Assembly: GCA_035582835.1 (NCBI GenBank) | Contig: JAYKAV010002442.1 | Span: 2,178,943 to 2,242,942 of the forward strand | Reading direction: 5' to 3' | Length of the DNA: 64,000 nt | Source: Phoebastria nigripes | Taxonomy: Eukaryota; Chordata; Aves; Procellariiformes; Diomedeidae | Shown: one piece after another, positions 29,794 to 53,728 of the stretch | Layout of the letters: every line of letters starts with the position of its first letter | Numbering within the stretch: the stretch's first letter is position 1 | Made by a program: the position numbers and the translations under genes | Notes under the pieces: generated by a model | What the model was told of the DNA's origin: nothing | Databases searched by the model: none | What the model saw: only the letters and a program-made list of their open reading frames with translations

Positions 29794-30057
29794 CTACTGG
29801 ATCTCCATCAGTTGTTTCAGAGCAAAAGTGCTAGCAATCCCAAAAGATGTCAGGCCATCTAGGCCTCTGTTAAGATATGATGTGTGAACAGTGTCACTTT
29901 CTTCTACTATGCGGGTGACTTTATCCATCACATCTTGAATCCTGTGGAGTTCCTGGTCTTTTTTTTTTTTTTTTACTTCCTTTCCAGTTATTAGCATTTG
30001 CAGAACTTGCTGTTTAGGCTGTCTGGGTTTTGCCTTTTTTTTCTCCTCGTATGCCAT
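29794..30057 (-). CDS. Hypothetical 87-codon ORF antisense in KIFAP3 intron 1
   Basis: I do not recognise this protein. It starts MAYEEKKKAKPRQPKQQV, has a lysine-rich first half with a K5 run encoded by a 16-A tract, then a heptad-like amphipathic stretch (DQELHRIQDVMDKVTRIVEE) that could form a short coiled coil, and a mildly hydrophobic end. An in-frame stop lies two codons before the ATG. There is no poly(A) tail after the stop as in a processed pseudogene. The amino-acid make-up is more protein-like than that of neighbouring chance ORFs. It could be a small gene, an exon, a relic of an inserted gene, or chance. Confidence 0.25.
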   Translation of the reverse strand: MAYEEKKKAKPRQPKQQVLQMLITGKEVKKKKKDQELHRIQDVMDKVTRIVEESDTVHTSYLNRGLDGLTSFGIASTFALKQLMEIQ

Positions 30058-32245
30058 ATATTAAGACCCATAATTAGAAAAAGTGGGGGGAAAAAAGACT
30101 CTTGATAATCTTTGAACATTAGTTCTGTCATATAAATGCGATAACAGGTAAAAATCAAATGGTCACCTGTCATTAAATAAATAGCTGTAACTTTAGAGCA
30201 GTACCTATTTTTAGCCTTGCATGTTCTGTTTGTGCCACCTTATGTGATTTTGTAGTCATCCCTGCAACAAGCGTAGTTTTCTCTCTTTTTAGGGAGCACA
30301 AACCNGAAAACATCCGCTGTGCTGTTTAACGTGACTAGGCTTGTGTGCAAGTCTGGTACTCCTCTGATCCCTATTTCCCTTTGTCATCCTCCGTGAGCAG
30401 TCCCCCTCCTGCCAAGTCTGACTTGCTAGGATTTGTTATTGGATTTTCAGCCTTATCCACGTGTGCAATTTGTGCCACTTGTAATTAGGATAGTTTGGTT
30501 TTGCTTTTTTCTCCTGAAGGAATTCGTTAATAANGGGTATTCACACACCAGCTTTGGTTATGTGAGCTCAGCTAGCACAGCTTTTGTCTGTAGAAAAGGC
30601 CTTCTTTTAAACCTTTAATAGAGTATGATTCTTGTTGACAAAGCAGGCAGTGAAGTGAAAGGATGGGCTGATCTGTGTGAGAGCTCCCTAGTGCATTGCT
30701 GCTTCTACCAGTTATAAGAATGTCTGTATTTTTAAATGTTTTATGAAGTGACTTACAAACTCAAGATGGATAGAAAATCAGTAAAGTAGATGTTTGTTGA
30801 TTTGAGGGGGGAGGAGAGGATTGTTTCTCTAAATAAAGAACTTTTTTGTTGTTGTTGTTGTGATGCTGGCAATCTGAATGCAGTGTTTTCCAAACAGAAA
30901 ACAACTTTAGTGGCTGGGTGGTGCATTTTAGTGTAGGTCTTCAAGCAGTTCACAAAGTAAGACTTTTCAGAGAGGGAACTTGAATGTGAATTGATTTGTG
31001 ACTCCGTTAGCTAGGAAACAGCTCAAGTAGTGAGGGTGGTTATCAATNTGAGAGGGCAGAAAATCTCTGCAGCTGTAAGTTCTTCAGCTTACCCCATCTG
31101 TCCCTTTTAAGGAAAAAATTAAATATGGGAAATGCTAAAACTGTTTAAGCAGTCTTAAGCCGAGGCTCTGCTGGTTGCTAAGCTCATCAGTGGTTTACTG
31201 CTGCCAAAAGGAGGAGGTGTCACTCCTTCCTCTTTATCCCTGCTCATAGATAAGAAGTGTTATTCCCTTCCTATAGAGCGCTTTAATTCAGTAACACATT
31301 GAAAAAATCCCTCTGCCCCAAACATGAAGAGTTTTCTGTTGGATTGCTGGAAGTGGCTGTGAAAGGGTTTGACGAGTCCTCACGCTGAACCAAGGTGACT
31401 GCCAGGAGCAGGGAAAACATGTGAAGATCTAATCCTTTTGGCAGTGATGAGCTGTTAGTTCAGCTTAGTTCTTGTAAAACTATACCAAACTCCTTCAGGC
31501 CCATTTGTTCTCTACCCATCCTTTTCTTTATATCTGTAAATATTACCAAGGTGTCGCTTAACAGAGGTTTGACTGTCAGGAGGAGTGTTTGCAGTTGGGG
31601 TCTCCTGGTGGGTCTAAATACGGGGGAATATATTTGGGGGTGAGGAGTGAGAGACGGTTTCTTTTGAAATAGATTTGCTGTAAGCTTTCTGCCCTGGAAG
31701 GCTGGACCTTGTGAGAACAGAAAACAGACTGTAATGAAGGATCTGCTTCAAAGTACTGTTAAAGGAAAAAACCACAAGTCTCTTCAAAAAAGCTTAAGTG
31801 ATAAATGGAGTTCTGCTACAATCTCCTCAAGGAAGATGTTGCTCTTTAGCAGTGGCTATATTTGTTTGCCCTGTAGCTTTATGTCCTTGTAAGGCTGGTA
31901 GTTGAACTAGACTCTTCATTTCCCACAGCAGACCTTTCTGTGGTTTGTGGGGTTTTTTGGGCAGCTGTATCTCAAGAAAAAGGTATTTTTTGCAGTTGTA
32001 TTCTGCAGAAGGGAAAGCAGCCACCATCATAGCTGGGTAGATGGAGGCATGCATTTCAAACATTTTCTGAGGTGAGTTACACTGAAGGCTGCATCCGGAT
32101 TTGCTAACATTTCCAGCTCTGTGAGGCTGAAGTAGTTTTCCCTGGTCTAATTGACCNAATGCCATAGCTAGCTGCTATCTCATTTATGCTGATACAACTA
32201 CTGGTGAAGCCACCTGTAAATCTGTTTATTGACATGATCTGTCTT

Positions 32246-32348
32246 AAAAAAAAACCAAAAAAAAACCAAACCAAAAAACAAAACCACCGGAAGAAAACCC
32301 CAAAACAAACAAACAAAACCCCCCCACACACACCAAAAACCAAACCCA
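32246..32348. repeat. A/C-only low-complexity tract
   Basis: About 100 bases made almost only of A and C: long A runs broken by CC, then CAAACAAACAAA and a C7 run with CACACA. It may be an expanded and mutated poly(A) tail of a retroposon, but no element body is recognised upstream. Confidence 0.6.
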
Positions 32349-33296
32349 CATTAGGGAGTTGTTTTTAATCTGCAGTGTTTTAGCAGCCTGGTTTATGGCA
32401 TGACTGTACATGCTCTATTGGCAGTACCAAAGGGAAAACGGGCAAGTGTCAGCTTTACCACCAAAGACAGAAATGTGTAACTGTATTCTCTGGATGTGGT
32501 TCTGCCATCACTTGAAAACAGAAATGAGGTGTATCTTCATGGCCTTTTATCCATGGCCTAGCCTCATGGCCCTTGTATCTCTGCGTGGACACGGGGTTGC
32601 TGGCACAAAGGAGGAGAGAGCAGTACAGGCCCTTTTGGCAGTGACATACCCAGAGTGCTTTCCTGGAGAACGCTTTTCCAAAATATCTGTAGCTGTAGTA
32701 AAGCAGGTAGACGTGCTTGATTTATACTACTTGATGGCAGCTGTTGACCTGGTAATCCCCTGAGCCTGGCAACAGACACAATGAGGTGAAGAACAGTAGC
32801 AAAGAGGTTTGTGCTTCAGGGGAGAATAGTTGATTTGAAATTCAAATTATTTGTAATTCATTCTTGGTAGATTTTTAACTGTTAAGATTTAGCCAAGAGT
32901 CTTTGAGGAAAAATTTCCATTTGTAAATGACNGCACTAGATCAATGCCATTAGCAGATGATTTCTCAATACTGACAATGTAACAGGAAGTCAACTGGGAA
33001 ATTCACCTTCTCTGTGAAATGCATCTTTTTCCTGACTGTAGTTCCTTAAGAGAGCTGGGAGACTTAGAAATCAAAGATTTATCCTGTTTCTTCCATACTT
33101 GACTTCTGTGACTAAGGCTTGGGTGTTTCTTTATGTACTAGAGGTAATAGTCAAGAATATGCCACTAGCACTAAGCTTTGGTACAGCTGTGTGAAATGAA
33201 ATATGGTGTGGAAGGAGGGCAGTGCTTGGGTTTAGGGTCTGAATAGAACAGGAGACAAGTCACTGTTACTGATCTATGTTCTGGTATGTTTTCTGA

Positions 33297-43370
<10,074 letters not shown>

Positions 43371-44689
43371 TAGACATTTCAGCAGGGACAGTGAAGCTGT
43401 TTGCATCATGATAATAGTGTGCCTAAAAGTTGCTACATCAGTCTTCTCCTTGCCAAAGAACTTCCTCACTACTCCCAACTTTCTATCATTCAAATCATCT
43501 TTTCAGATGCAGGTTTAAATGGAAGTTTAAAATAATGTGGTTCCTGGTAGATTTATTCCTAGGTTCTCTTGAACTGTTGAATGTGTCTTCTCGTCTTTAA
43601 AAATAACTTTGATAGCTACCTGAAAACTGTGTGAGCTGACACATGGGTGATGCTTGTAACTTTGGGGAAACCTGTAGGAAAAGTAGCCAGCAACTTCACG
43701 GAGCTTAGCCAATGGAGGATACCAACTACCTCTTTTTTTAATGGAGCTTGATATACCTGCTGCCTCTTCTTACCTTAATGGTCCAGATAGAGAGATTAGA
43801 AATTTCCCAGCTTTGTCAGCTTCAACTCTAGGCAGTACTGGTTTTTAGACTTTCAGCTTCACAGTGTTAAGATCATGTGAGTACTTCAGATACAAGTGAA
43901 ACTTTTTGTTGTCTATAGGGAAAAGCCATGAAGACAATAAGGAGCTTGGAAAAAGCAGAGGATTGTCTGATTTGATCATTGTTGTACGCTGGAGTTCCCA
44001 GGAGGGACTTTTTATTCCTCCTTGTGTGTTCTTTGGCTGATACTATCAAGAGGCCGCTCTGATAGATATACTAAATGTTTAGCAGGATTTGGCCATAAGA
44101 ATTGCTAAGTGCTCATTTTTTAAGTGAGAGTTAAGGATCTTGTATTGTGTAGCCCTAAATGCGTGAAACACTGATGCAAGACATTGTTAAAGCTTTCTGA
44201 GATATGTTGGGTTTGGGATGTACTAAATCCAGTGCAGCTGGTGTATCCAGATGGGATGGAACAAGTGGAATGCAATGGTGAATCTATGAGCTTTCTCCCC
44301 TAGCTTTGTATAGTCTCTTAGGATTGTTTGCCTTCTCAATTTTACATTGAACCTCAACGTGGCCTTATTGCTGCTTAGTATACAAGTTAATACCACGAAA
44401 ACTGCTTTGGAAGGTTTAATCCTGTTGGTGATTAATATAACAGCTACCTGATATATCCTGAAATGCCCCAGATCTTTTTATGCTTTCTGCCCCACAACCA
44501 TGTTTGCACTTGATATCCTCCTCTGGGCTGAGCTAGGAGGAGGAAGAAAAATGGCATTTGGAATCCCTCTTCTTTATACTTTTTTTCCTCCAGACAATGT
44601 TATTTGGCAGTAAACTGAGAAGTGGAAGCTGGTCAGGAAATATATTTTCTCTCATTTGAGAGAGGATCTTGCTAGGTAGTCTGGTTCAG

Positions 44690-44795
44690 CTTGGATTGTA
44701 AGCTTTCTAGAGCAGAACTTGTCTCTTTCTTTTGTTTGTACAGTAGCTAGCGCTGTGGTCTAAGGCTAGGGCTTCTGGGTGCTTGTCACTCCAAG
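44690..44795 (+). repeat. Ancient amniote SINE/LINE tail fragment
   Basis: GGATTGTAAGCTTTCTAGAG followed by CAGAACTTGTCTCTTTC and TTTGTACAGTAGCTAGC matches the familiar old tail GATTGTAAGCTCTTTGGGGC-AGGGAC-TTTGTACAGCGCCTAGCAC seen throughout sauropsid genomes. Family name not certain. Diverged copy. Confidence 0.55.
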
Positions 44796-47700
44796 CAATG
44801 GCATGACACAAATCACTGAGAAGTCCCTGCTCCCAGAAATTCCCCATTTAATATTAGAGTCAGACTAAACTCNTCAGTTAAGTATCTGCTTTCTAGTGTC
44901 TGATTCTAATGCTGAGAGGAGAATTTCTTTTCAAATGCCATTTTCTTGGACTTGTAAGTAGACCTGTGCAGAAGGCTGTTTAGCTCAGAAGAACTGGCTC
45001 CTAAAATTGCAGTCTGTTCCTGAAGTGGCTGTTAGGGTAATCTACAGCAAGTTCTACTAGTACTTCCAGAAGCTTCACTGTCTGTTTGGCTCCATGGGTG
45101 GTGGTTCTTTCCTTGACTTGGACGTGTTCGACCCTTTTTCTCCGCCCCGCCCGCCCCTTTTTTTTTTCCATAGGCATGTGCTGTTTGCCCTAGCTCTTCC
45201 CTGTAGAATTGCTTGATACTTATTTTGCAGTGTGCTGGTTAGAAAATGTAGGTAGAAATATTGTCTATTACTTTACTTGTTTCTTAAGCCAGCTCTGTGA
45301 TTTGTGAGACTCTTCTTGATATAGTGATTCAAATAATTGTCAAATACATCACTTTGTGTATCCTGTCTCAGGGAAGCCTGCAACCTTAATAATAAAATAA
45401 TCGTGTGCCAGATGCCCCTCTTATACAGGTTACACGCATTATTCAAGTCAGTACCCTTCGGCTTACATTTGCAGGTCACCCTAAAGTGCTAACACACCTC
45501 AACAGCTGTTGACAAGTTACCATACAGCTCCTAATGCCAAGAGGTCAAGTTTGTTGACTCAGCCTACTGAAATTTAACATTTGTGCATGCTGTGCCTTTG
45601 AGACTTTAGCACTGGGTTTGAGATGAGTATAAATTAAGTGTAGTAGGTGTTTAAGGGGAGAGTTGAGATTGCAAAGAATTAAAGGACAGGATTTGTCAGG
45701 CAGCAGTTTAGGGCTGAGCACTGAGGTGGCTGCAGTCTGCAGTTCTGGAAGATGTTCTGCTTTCCCAAAGGACACTTAGTGGCTTGGGAGCAGGAAGGCT
45801 TTAAATGTAGGTGGAGGCTGGAGGCGGAGGAGATGGACTGGCTTCAACTGAGCTATCAAACAAATGGACTAAGTATGGCATGGATATATTGGAGAAGGAC
45901 CATCTTCTTTCTTTCCCTCTCACTCCAGAGTGTTGAGGTTGCTGTTGAAAGCTCGGACATGAGAAATTCTGCTTAGTCTTGGTTTCCATTTTAATTAGCC
46001 TTTTCTTTTTAATAGTGCCAGTGCCTGCTTCCCCATGTAGCTTTGCCAGTCAACACCACTCGCTAGTTTTTGTGGCTTCTCTTCACAAGTCTGAAGTATT
46101 GTATATGACAAGACTCCTCTTGCTCCCTCTAGGCACCCAAGTTAATCAACTACAGCTGATCTTTGTTTTGCTCTGAATCTCAAAGAACTGGGTGCAGTTA
46201 AGGGAAATTTGGCTTCAGACTTGAGATCAGAAGCTGGAGCAGAGCTGTGGAGGCCTATGAGATACAGCCTGCTGTATTCGGGTTTTTCCATACACGAGTT
46301 GCTTGAGGAGGTATGAAAAGAGATTTTGTTGATTTGTGTGACTTCAGTTCTTTAAGAAGACCTTGTAATTGTTGAGTCACTAGGGCCTTGCGGAGAACGT
46401 TTTTTGTACTGGTAGCTTTCCTTTAATACTTAGAAATTATATTTACAGAGTGATCTTTCTTTTTTTATACATTCTCTGTGTGAATGCTTTGTGTGCCCGT
46501 ATATGTGAAGTATGGCTTCAGTGGATTAAGGTGAGGATTCATGTGAATTCACCAAGTGGTTTAAACTAGACGTTTGCCTGAAATGTGGAAAACACAGATT
46601 CAGTGCCCTCTAATCATCACCTCGGAAGGAGAGACCAAAGCAGCACGCTATAGAATATTCTGTGGAGGTTTGCTTTAGTCTTCTAGTGCTCTCATTTTGC
46701 TTTGCATGGCATAATTCAAGTGAAGTGGAGTAGAGGAGTGACTTGCTCCAAATACAGTAGAGTTTGGTAGTTAGTATATTTGCTTGTGGAAAGTATTCTC
46801 ACTGAAAGGGGGGAAACATAGAGCTGAACTTCAAGAAGACAGATTCAGATCCTTCCTTTATCCCTGTGAGTGCTCTTCTACTGTTGGACAGAAGGGAAAT
46901 GTTACTCTTTTTCATAATCCTTCCCCTGGATGTGTGATTGGTTTCTAAAGTAAATACCCTGGCAGCAAACAGAAGAAAACATTGTCTACAAGGAAGAATA
47001 AAAAAACCTCACTTCTTGTTTGGACCAAATCCACTTTGTTTTTCAGTTAACGGGCCAAACCAAATACAAAATTTTTAGTACAGCTCTCTTAAATATACGC
47101 ACAGCTTGTGATTCACATTCTTCTAATAAGGGTGCTATTTTGTGCTGTGTCTGAGTGGTTTCTTAGCCTTTGTGAAGTGAGACAAATAGTACTCCATTCT
47201 CCATGAGAACAGCAGGCAGTTTGTTCAGCAGAACCAGCTGAGTGCTGCTGTGTGTGTTATGGCAGGCTGCAAACTCTTCTTGGTAGACCCCTGTTCAGAA
47301 GGAGCTCCTGGCAGTATGTGGGTGTGGCAGGCAGTACTGGGGTTTCTGTGTCCACCCATGAGTGAGTTATTCCTCTCAAAAGGATATAAATGATAGGGAA
47401 TGGTGCGGAAGCTGTTACAACGGGAACTGTGTTGCTGCTCAAAGGGTAAAAGTAGTAGGTCTGGCTGCATGCAGGGAGCAAACGTTTTTTCTATGATGTG
47501 TGTGTTCATCCCTTTGAGCTGCTGGACAGTTCTTAGGTGTACTGAATGCATATTTTCTTGAAATGCCATTTTCTTTTCATTCATTTCCCAGTGCAAGCCA
47601 TGCTTAAAGAATGAAAAGCCATTATGCTTGGAAGTCAGGCTAAAGTGTCTCTTCTTGGTTGCTCGAAATTACTAGCTGCTTTTAAAAATCAAGGGCTGAT

Positions 47701-49131
47701 TGAGCACAGGTATTGGTGAGCTGAAAAGTGGGTGGGTCACAAAACAGTACCTGTTGCAGATTGGGCCCAAATGGGACGTGGAGTGCAGAAGGGTTGTGCA
47801 TATGGCTGTGAAAGTGTTACACAGTGCAAAGGTGTTCAATCTCCAAAAAGATTTTAGGTGGTGATGAACATCTTGGGTTATGTTTTCCAGTACAGTTTAC
47901 AGTGACTGAAAGAAAATTGGCTTTGTGGATTTGTATTCAGCCAAGTAGATGACCATTTGTTATACCACCCTCTGAAATACTGTATGATCAGTCCTGAGTA
48001 GCAATAGTATAGTTTTGCCAGTCACAGTATGTATTGGGCCTATATGCCTTATTAATGTGAGCATCCTGGCCTGATGTTCTTTAATTTCTTGGTGTTTCAA
48101 GACACAGTATCAGCGCACTGAGAAGTAGTAGCCACCTGATCTTACGTAGAAGTCTAAGGGCTGTGCGATAGTTTGCAAATGCCAAAGTAGGTCAAACTTC
48201 TCTATTATGACTTCTTTATTTAAGCTGGAGGTAGCCAGAGCAGAGGGTGACTTTGGTCTGATTTAGTCCTCACTGAAGAGTCTGTCTTCACTAGGTTCAT
48301 TGATAGAATTTTTGAGAGTTTTATTATCTAAAATCTTTTCTGGAAACTGCTGAAATTCNTCTGATATTTCTCCGTTCTTTACAAGTTAGGTTTAATGAGC
48401 AATCAAAGAATTGCCAAACAGTTGTATGTTGGGTTTCTTAACAATGAAGTCCTGATATGGTATGCAGCCAAGCTGGATTATATGTTGACTGCTGTTTAAA
48501 AACCCAAGAAGTACTTTGCTCTCTAATTAACGGAGTGCTGTGGGTTTTTAATGTTCTATTCCTTTTATGAAAGTTTCTTTTAAGAAGGCTTAAAGTAGAT
48601 GTGTTCTCTTTATGAGTTCACTTGGCCTTTTTGTAATGAACTACTTATGGAGCTTCACACATCTGTTGAAAAATGGAGCTTCTTATAGGCTACTGCAGTG
48701 TTTTTTCTGACTTTAATAGGCCTCGTTTATCCTATAAAGAAACATACATTTTCTTACCTGATCAAGTGAGCAAACAATAGGGGTCAGATGTGGCAAACAC
48801 CCTAACAAAAAGCACATGTCCAGCCATCAGGGTGAGGTAAAGTCATATCGGGATTGCTTGAAGTTATTAATGGCAGTAAAATTTATGCTTCCTCCTGTTT
48901 TCCCAATTAAATTGAGGAACCTTTTTTCCGAAGGTGGCTCTGCAGCAGCTGGTTCCAATATTTGTTGTGTGAATATTGCCTGGGGTGTCTCCATTCCTTT
49001 ATAGTAGAGGCTGGCTGAAGCACATAAAGTAACAGTTCAACTACAGGGACCAGTCTGTTGGAAAGCAGTAATTATTAAGGGATTTATTTTAATGGTAGTT
49101 TTTTTATCATTTGTGGTGAGTATGGCCAAGG

Positions 49132-49220
49132 CAAAAAAAGGAAAAAAAAAAAAAAAAAAACCAAGCCACAACAACAAACAAACAAAAAAAACCCACCAAA
49201 AGAAACACAAAACAAAACCA
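49132..49220. repeat. A-rich, A/C-only low-complexity tract
   Basis: A7, GG, A18, then CCAAGCC and about 60 bases of AAC, CAAA and CAAAA units. Compositionally the same as the tracts at 32246-32348 and 63825-63862, and as the complement of 58150-58260. Confidence 0.65.
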
Positions 49221-52200
49221 TCTCTTAACATTCAACTTCTAAATCCTTACTAGAAGTGCAAATAAACCTAGCATGTCTAACTGACTTAAGGAGAATGTTG
49301 GGTGCAGAATGTGTCTTAGAACCCAGCACTTATTTAGATACTGTAACTATGGATTAGACAGCAAACTTCAGTATTATTGAAGAAAAATTGACTTCTGATA
49401 TTGAGAAATATAGAACTCAAAGTAGAGAGATGTCAGTATTGCTAATATTGTGTTTGAAGCAGAAATAGAATCCCAACTAACTTTAAGGTAAAAGCCTTCA
49501 CCATGTCCCTGCTTCGTGCTACTGGTAAACTGTTGTGAATTATCAGGAAAGGATAACTGAAATTCATAACATCATATTTTTATATAAGCTTACAAGTTTT
49601 TGAAGTTTATTGTCTAAGATTTTTCTGACTGCTTTAACACTGTCCAGAGTTGGAAACAGTGTTTTTTCCATTTTGTAGCTATTACAGGTGGATCCTTGCT
49701 AATCTGAACACTCAGCCTTTGACTGTTCAGGTGAGTGAAAGCTCATTGCTGTGGTGTGCTGCTCACAAGTGCACGTGTGTATTTAGCTGTGTTATTAGCT
49801 TTTTTAATGGAGAGTATAACTTTGGTATAACACAAGAAACTAACTTCGTGAGTGTTGACTGAAAATAGAAATGCTTACAGCAGCAGCAAGGACAGGAGCG
49901 GAGAGATGGCAGCAATCTAAAGATGAGGGAGCTGAGTTGTTGGAAATTCACTAAACTGGTGAATGGGAGGGATCCCCTGAGCCAGTTTTTCTACTGTGGA
50001 ACTTACAATATGTGACTGTGTAATTAATTGAATTATTTTAATTGTTTCTTTGCATATTGCAAGAGCAAATTAATACTTAACTGTAAAAAGTAAATCTAGT
50101 CTTCTATGTGAACTGTTGACATCTGAAAGCTTTACAGGGTATAACTTGGATGCCTAAAGCATGACAGAACAGAAACAACCCACTCTAGTTTCTTGGAAGA
50201 TCTCAGTAAAGAAGGGGTGGGGCACTTCTGCTAGTCTTCCTAATCTATGGTAAAATCTTCATTAAGCCTGTATAAGCACCAAGGTAGAAGAGAGAGGAGC
50301 ACTTTTTCCAGAGCCCTTGTGAAGCCTGCAGGCAGAGGGATGTCTCAAAGGATCACGTGGAACAATTTTGCAGATGTAGTAGTCCCATAGATCCTGAGGC
50401 TTTTACAGGTTCAGACATAAGGGGGAAGGTTACAATCTGCTTTCCCTTTTGGAAATGTGGAAACATCTTAACTTATGAGTTTCTGCTGTTTATCTAAGAG
50501 TTTCTCAGATGATCTTCTCCAGTGCAGGAGACCAACTGCAGATTCCCCATGTCTGCAGTTGCTAAGGTGAGAAGTCCTTTGTCAGTTGACAGTATTATCT
50601 TCAGACCCTTTGAGCTGAAGGGGGAAGACATATGCTAACATAAAAATTTATTGCACTATAGTGAGTGTAGTGCTAGTATATCTCTATACAATCAATTTCT
50701 GTTCCTTTGGTCTCTGATGTACAGATGCTTTGCAGGATGGGTTATAATTTTACATGTTTGAGTAGTCTCATTGCGTAAAGCAAAACTTTCTTTGTGAGGC
50801 TGGGGCCTCAAATACCTTTTTATTCTTCTTGGGAAAGCTATCAGATCTATGAGAAACTTGGAGATCATCAGTGAATGACCTTTTAAATAACAAAACTGTA
50901 ATGTTTTCACAATAAGAAGAATACAATTGAATTGTTTACCTTTCTTCCAAGACTTTGCCAGTAAGAGTATGCTGGTGCTTGTACAGGAACAGTATCTCTT
51001 GAATAATACGGAACTTAATTCTTGTTATCTGGAAGACTCAAAAGCTCAGCCAATATTTAACTCCGCTTTTTGGGCTTAGTAGATTTGAACCTCAGCTTTG
51101 TGCTTGGACTTTGAAACATGGGTAAAACCAGTTTCCATTTCAATGCGGTGAATCATCCCTTTCTCAAAGTGAAAGGTAGCATCCTGCATTATTTTTTTTN
51201 CACCTTTGAGCAGGAACATTTTGAAATATAGCTGCACCATCCATTCAGAACTGAGGCTGCTCTGCTATGGAGCTGTGCACGCACAGAGCCAGGAGCATGG
51301 AAAACCTCCACCTATTTCTATTCCCATTGAATTCCAAACAGGAAGATTGGAAGGGTGGTTTTAGAGCAGAGCAGTCTGAATATTTTCTAGTAATTGTAAT
51401 TGGAGCAGTTGATGTAGTTTAATGAAATACAGTGCAGATATGGCAAAAATGATGCATGTCCTTCTATAAATTTCCATTTAATTGTATAGCATTTAATTTA
51501 TGTAGCTTGGTGGAGAGTTCTAAAGGAACAGCTTTGCGTGGAATTTTTTCCACCTAATTTGGAAGTGGATGTCGTCTTAGTTTGATTCAAACTAAGAACC
51601 ACCTCTTCTAATTTCCAGTTTCTTGTAATAATGGTAGTTAATTCTTTTTCTATCTCTTGCTTTCTTCCTTGGTCATAGCTTGACCCAAAATGTATTTCTT
51701 TTGTGGAGAAGAGAGAAGTAGCTTTATCTTCTTCATTCAGGGATGATCCTATTGCCTCCTGTTTTCTCTCTAATCTGAACTAATTGATTTATCTCTGGTT
51801 TGTGCAGGGATATTAAAACCAATCATATTCCAATTTCTGTGTGAATTCATGTGAGTTCAAGTATGATTGGTTGTAGGACATTCTAAATAACTTTTTCTTT
51901 TTCTGTAGGAAGATCAAGCCTCAAAAAAGGACACATCTAAATTTAGCAGTATGTTGTCTACCCAGTGGCTATGCTTTGTTGTCTTTTATGAGTAGCAATA
52001 CTGCAGTGAGGTGTTTACTGTATGTTTTTCAGTCTGTCTTGCATGGAGTTCCAGGCAAAGAAATTGAGCCTGGGGCTCCAGATGTGCAGCTTCATTTTTG
52101 TCTGTAGCTGTAACATTAAATAACTCAACCTAAATTAGTCATTTATTAGTCCTTTGGCCTAGAAATCATGATTATACTTCCTTCTTTGTTTCCTAGAAAA

Positions 52201-53436
52201 AAAATTGTATCCATGTTTCAGATGTGGCATGTACTTAGTTCTTTTGGGGAAGGAAAAAAAAAAAACCCAACCATGGTGAAATCAGGGTTTTAAGTTAGGC
52301 TTATGGTATGAAGCCTGTTTCAAATAACNTAAAGGTGGCACAAGAGGGGTTATTAGTATGTAATTAATATCATAACGTATTATTTACAATGCCTAGTCTC
52401 CTTGAGTATGAGCAGATTTGAAAATCCTTTCAGGTTCTCTTGATAAAATAAACTGATATATCCAACACGATTTATATTTACATATGTAAATCAAACCAAT
52501 ATGTGTCTAAACCACACATGGAGTAACTTAGTCCAACTGTTTCAGAGCTGGTTGCAAGGAATTATGTGGGATAGAGGTAGGCAGAGATACCTTTCTATCA
52601 CTTTTTTTCCTAAGATCACTGCTAATTGTGATACATGTGTATAAATTCTTGATTTCAGTGTTTTCTGACAGCAGTGTGAGACAGTGTATAGATCTGATAT
52701 TCAGTTTGTGGCATTCTTATCCATCTAGACTTCTTATTTGCCTAATTTGGCAGCAGATTTGACTTGCGAGTATCAGAGTTTGAAACTGAAATAAAGATTC
52801 ACTCTGCCATTTTAATAGGTATTTACCTTCATTTGTGTTCTGGTTTTAATTTAGTGTAGTTAATGTTTTACACATGAGTTNAATAGGGTATATTTCATAT
52901 CTAATGTGGAGACATTGATGATTCCATTAGAAATGATGGCTACTTGAATTACTGATAGTGTTACATTTGAATAATTTAGTCCATAATTTATATTCTTATT
53001 TTCACTTTAGCATTTGAAAGCTGAATGCTGCTACTGCAACTTAAATTGGCATTTCAGTTTTACAGCTTTAGGGTTTCTCTTTTGTTATTGTGGAGCTAAT
53101 GGAGGGTTTTTTCATTTTAAGCTCACAAACTCAACCAAAANGTAGGACCTGGTCTTGTGATCAAGAAATAGTATTTTTTTTCCTTTAGCTTCTGCTACTA
53201 TTACCATTTAGATCTTTAACCTTAGTAAGAACTAGACATGGAATTCAGGCATTGGTCCACAGAACTGGCACATGGCTTCTTATTAATGTTCAAAGGCTAA
53301 AAATCTGAAGCCATTTTGAACTCAGAACCCATCATGTATTTATTTCCCTCTCTAATTTGCAGAAAACTAGTTGTGAAAACAGCCCGAGGGACCTGATATT
53401 TTTCCATCCCAGCTGCTCCAGCTGAACTACAGCTGC

Positions 53437-53458
53437 AAAAAAAAAAAAAAAAAAAAAA
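53437..53458. repeat. A22 homopolymer
   Basis: Uninterrupted run of 22 A. It follows AGCTGCTCCAGCTGAACTAC, but no retroposon body is recognised upstream. Confidence 0.7.
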
Positions 53459-53728
53459 TCTAAGTATTGTTTCTATAAACTGTTGAGTGTATTTTATAAC
53501 ACAGTAATTCCCACAAAATCAGTAACTGCAGTTAATGACCGGTTTGTTAAGGCATTAACTGCACTCAGCTGGGAATGACCAATTTCTCTGGAATGGCTGT
53601 ATAAGAACTAAGGATAATTCAGTAACACTTTCAAATAATTATTTGGTTAATTAATGGTAAATTCTTGTGGAAATCCTATCAAAGTACTCGTGACCCCCAC
53701 ATTTAATATCCAATGAGTTCATTATGAT

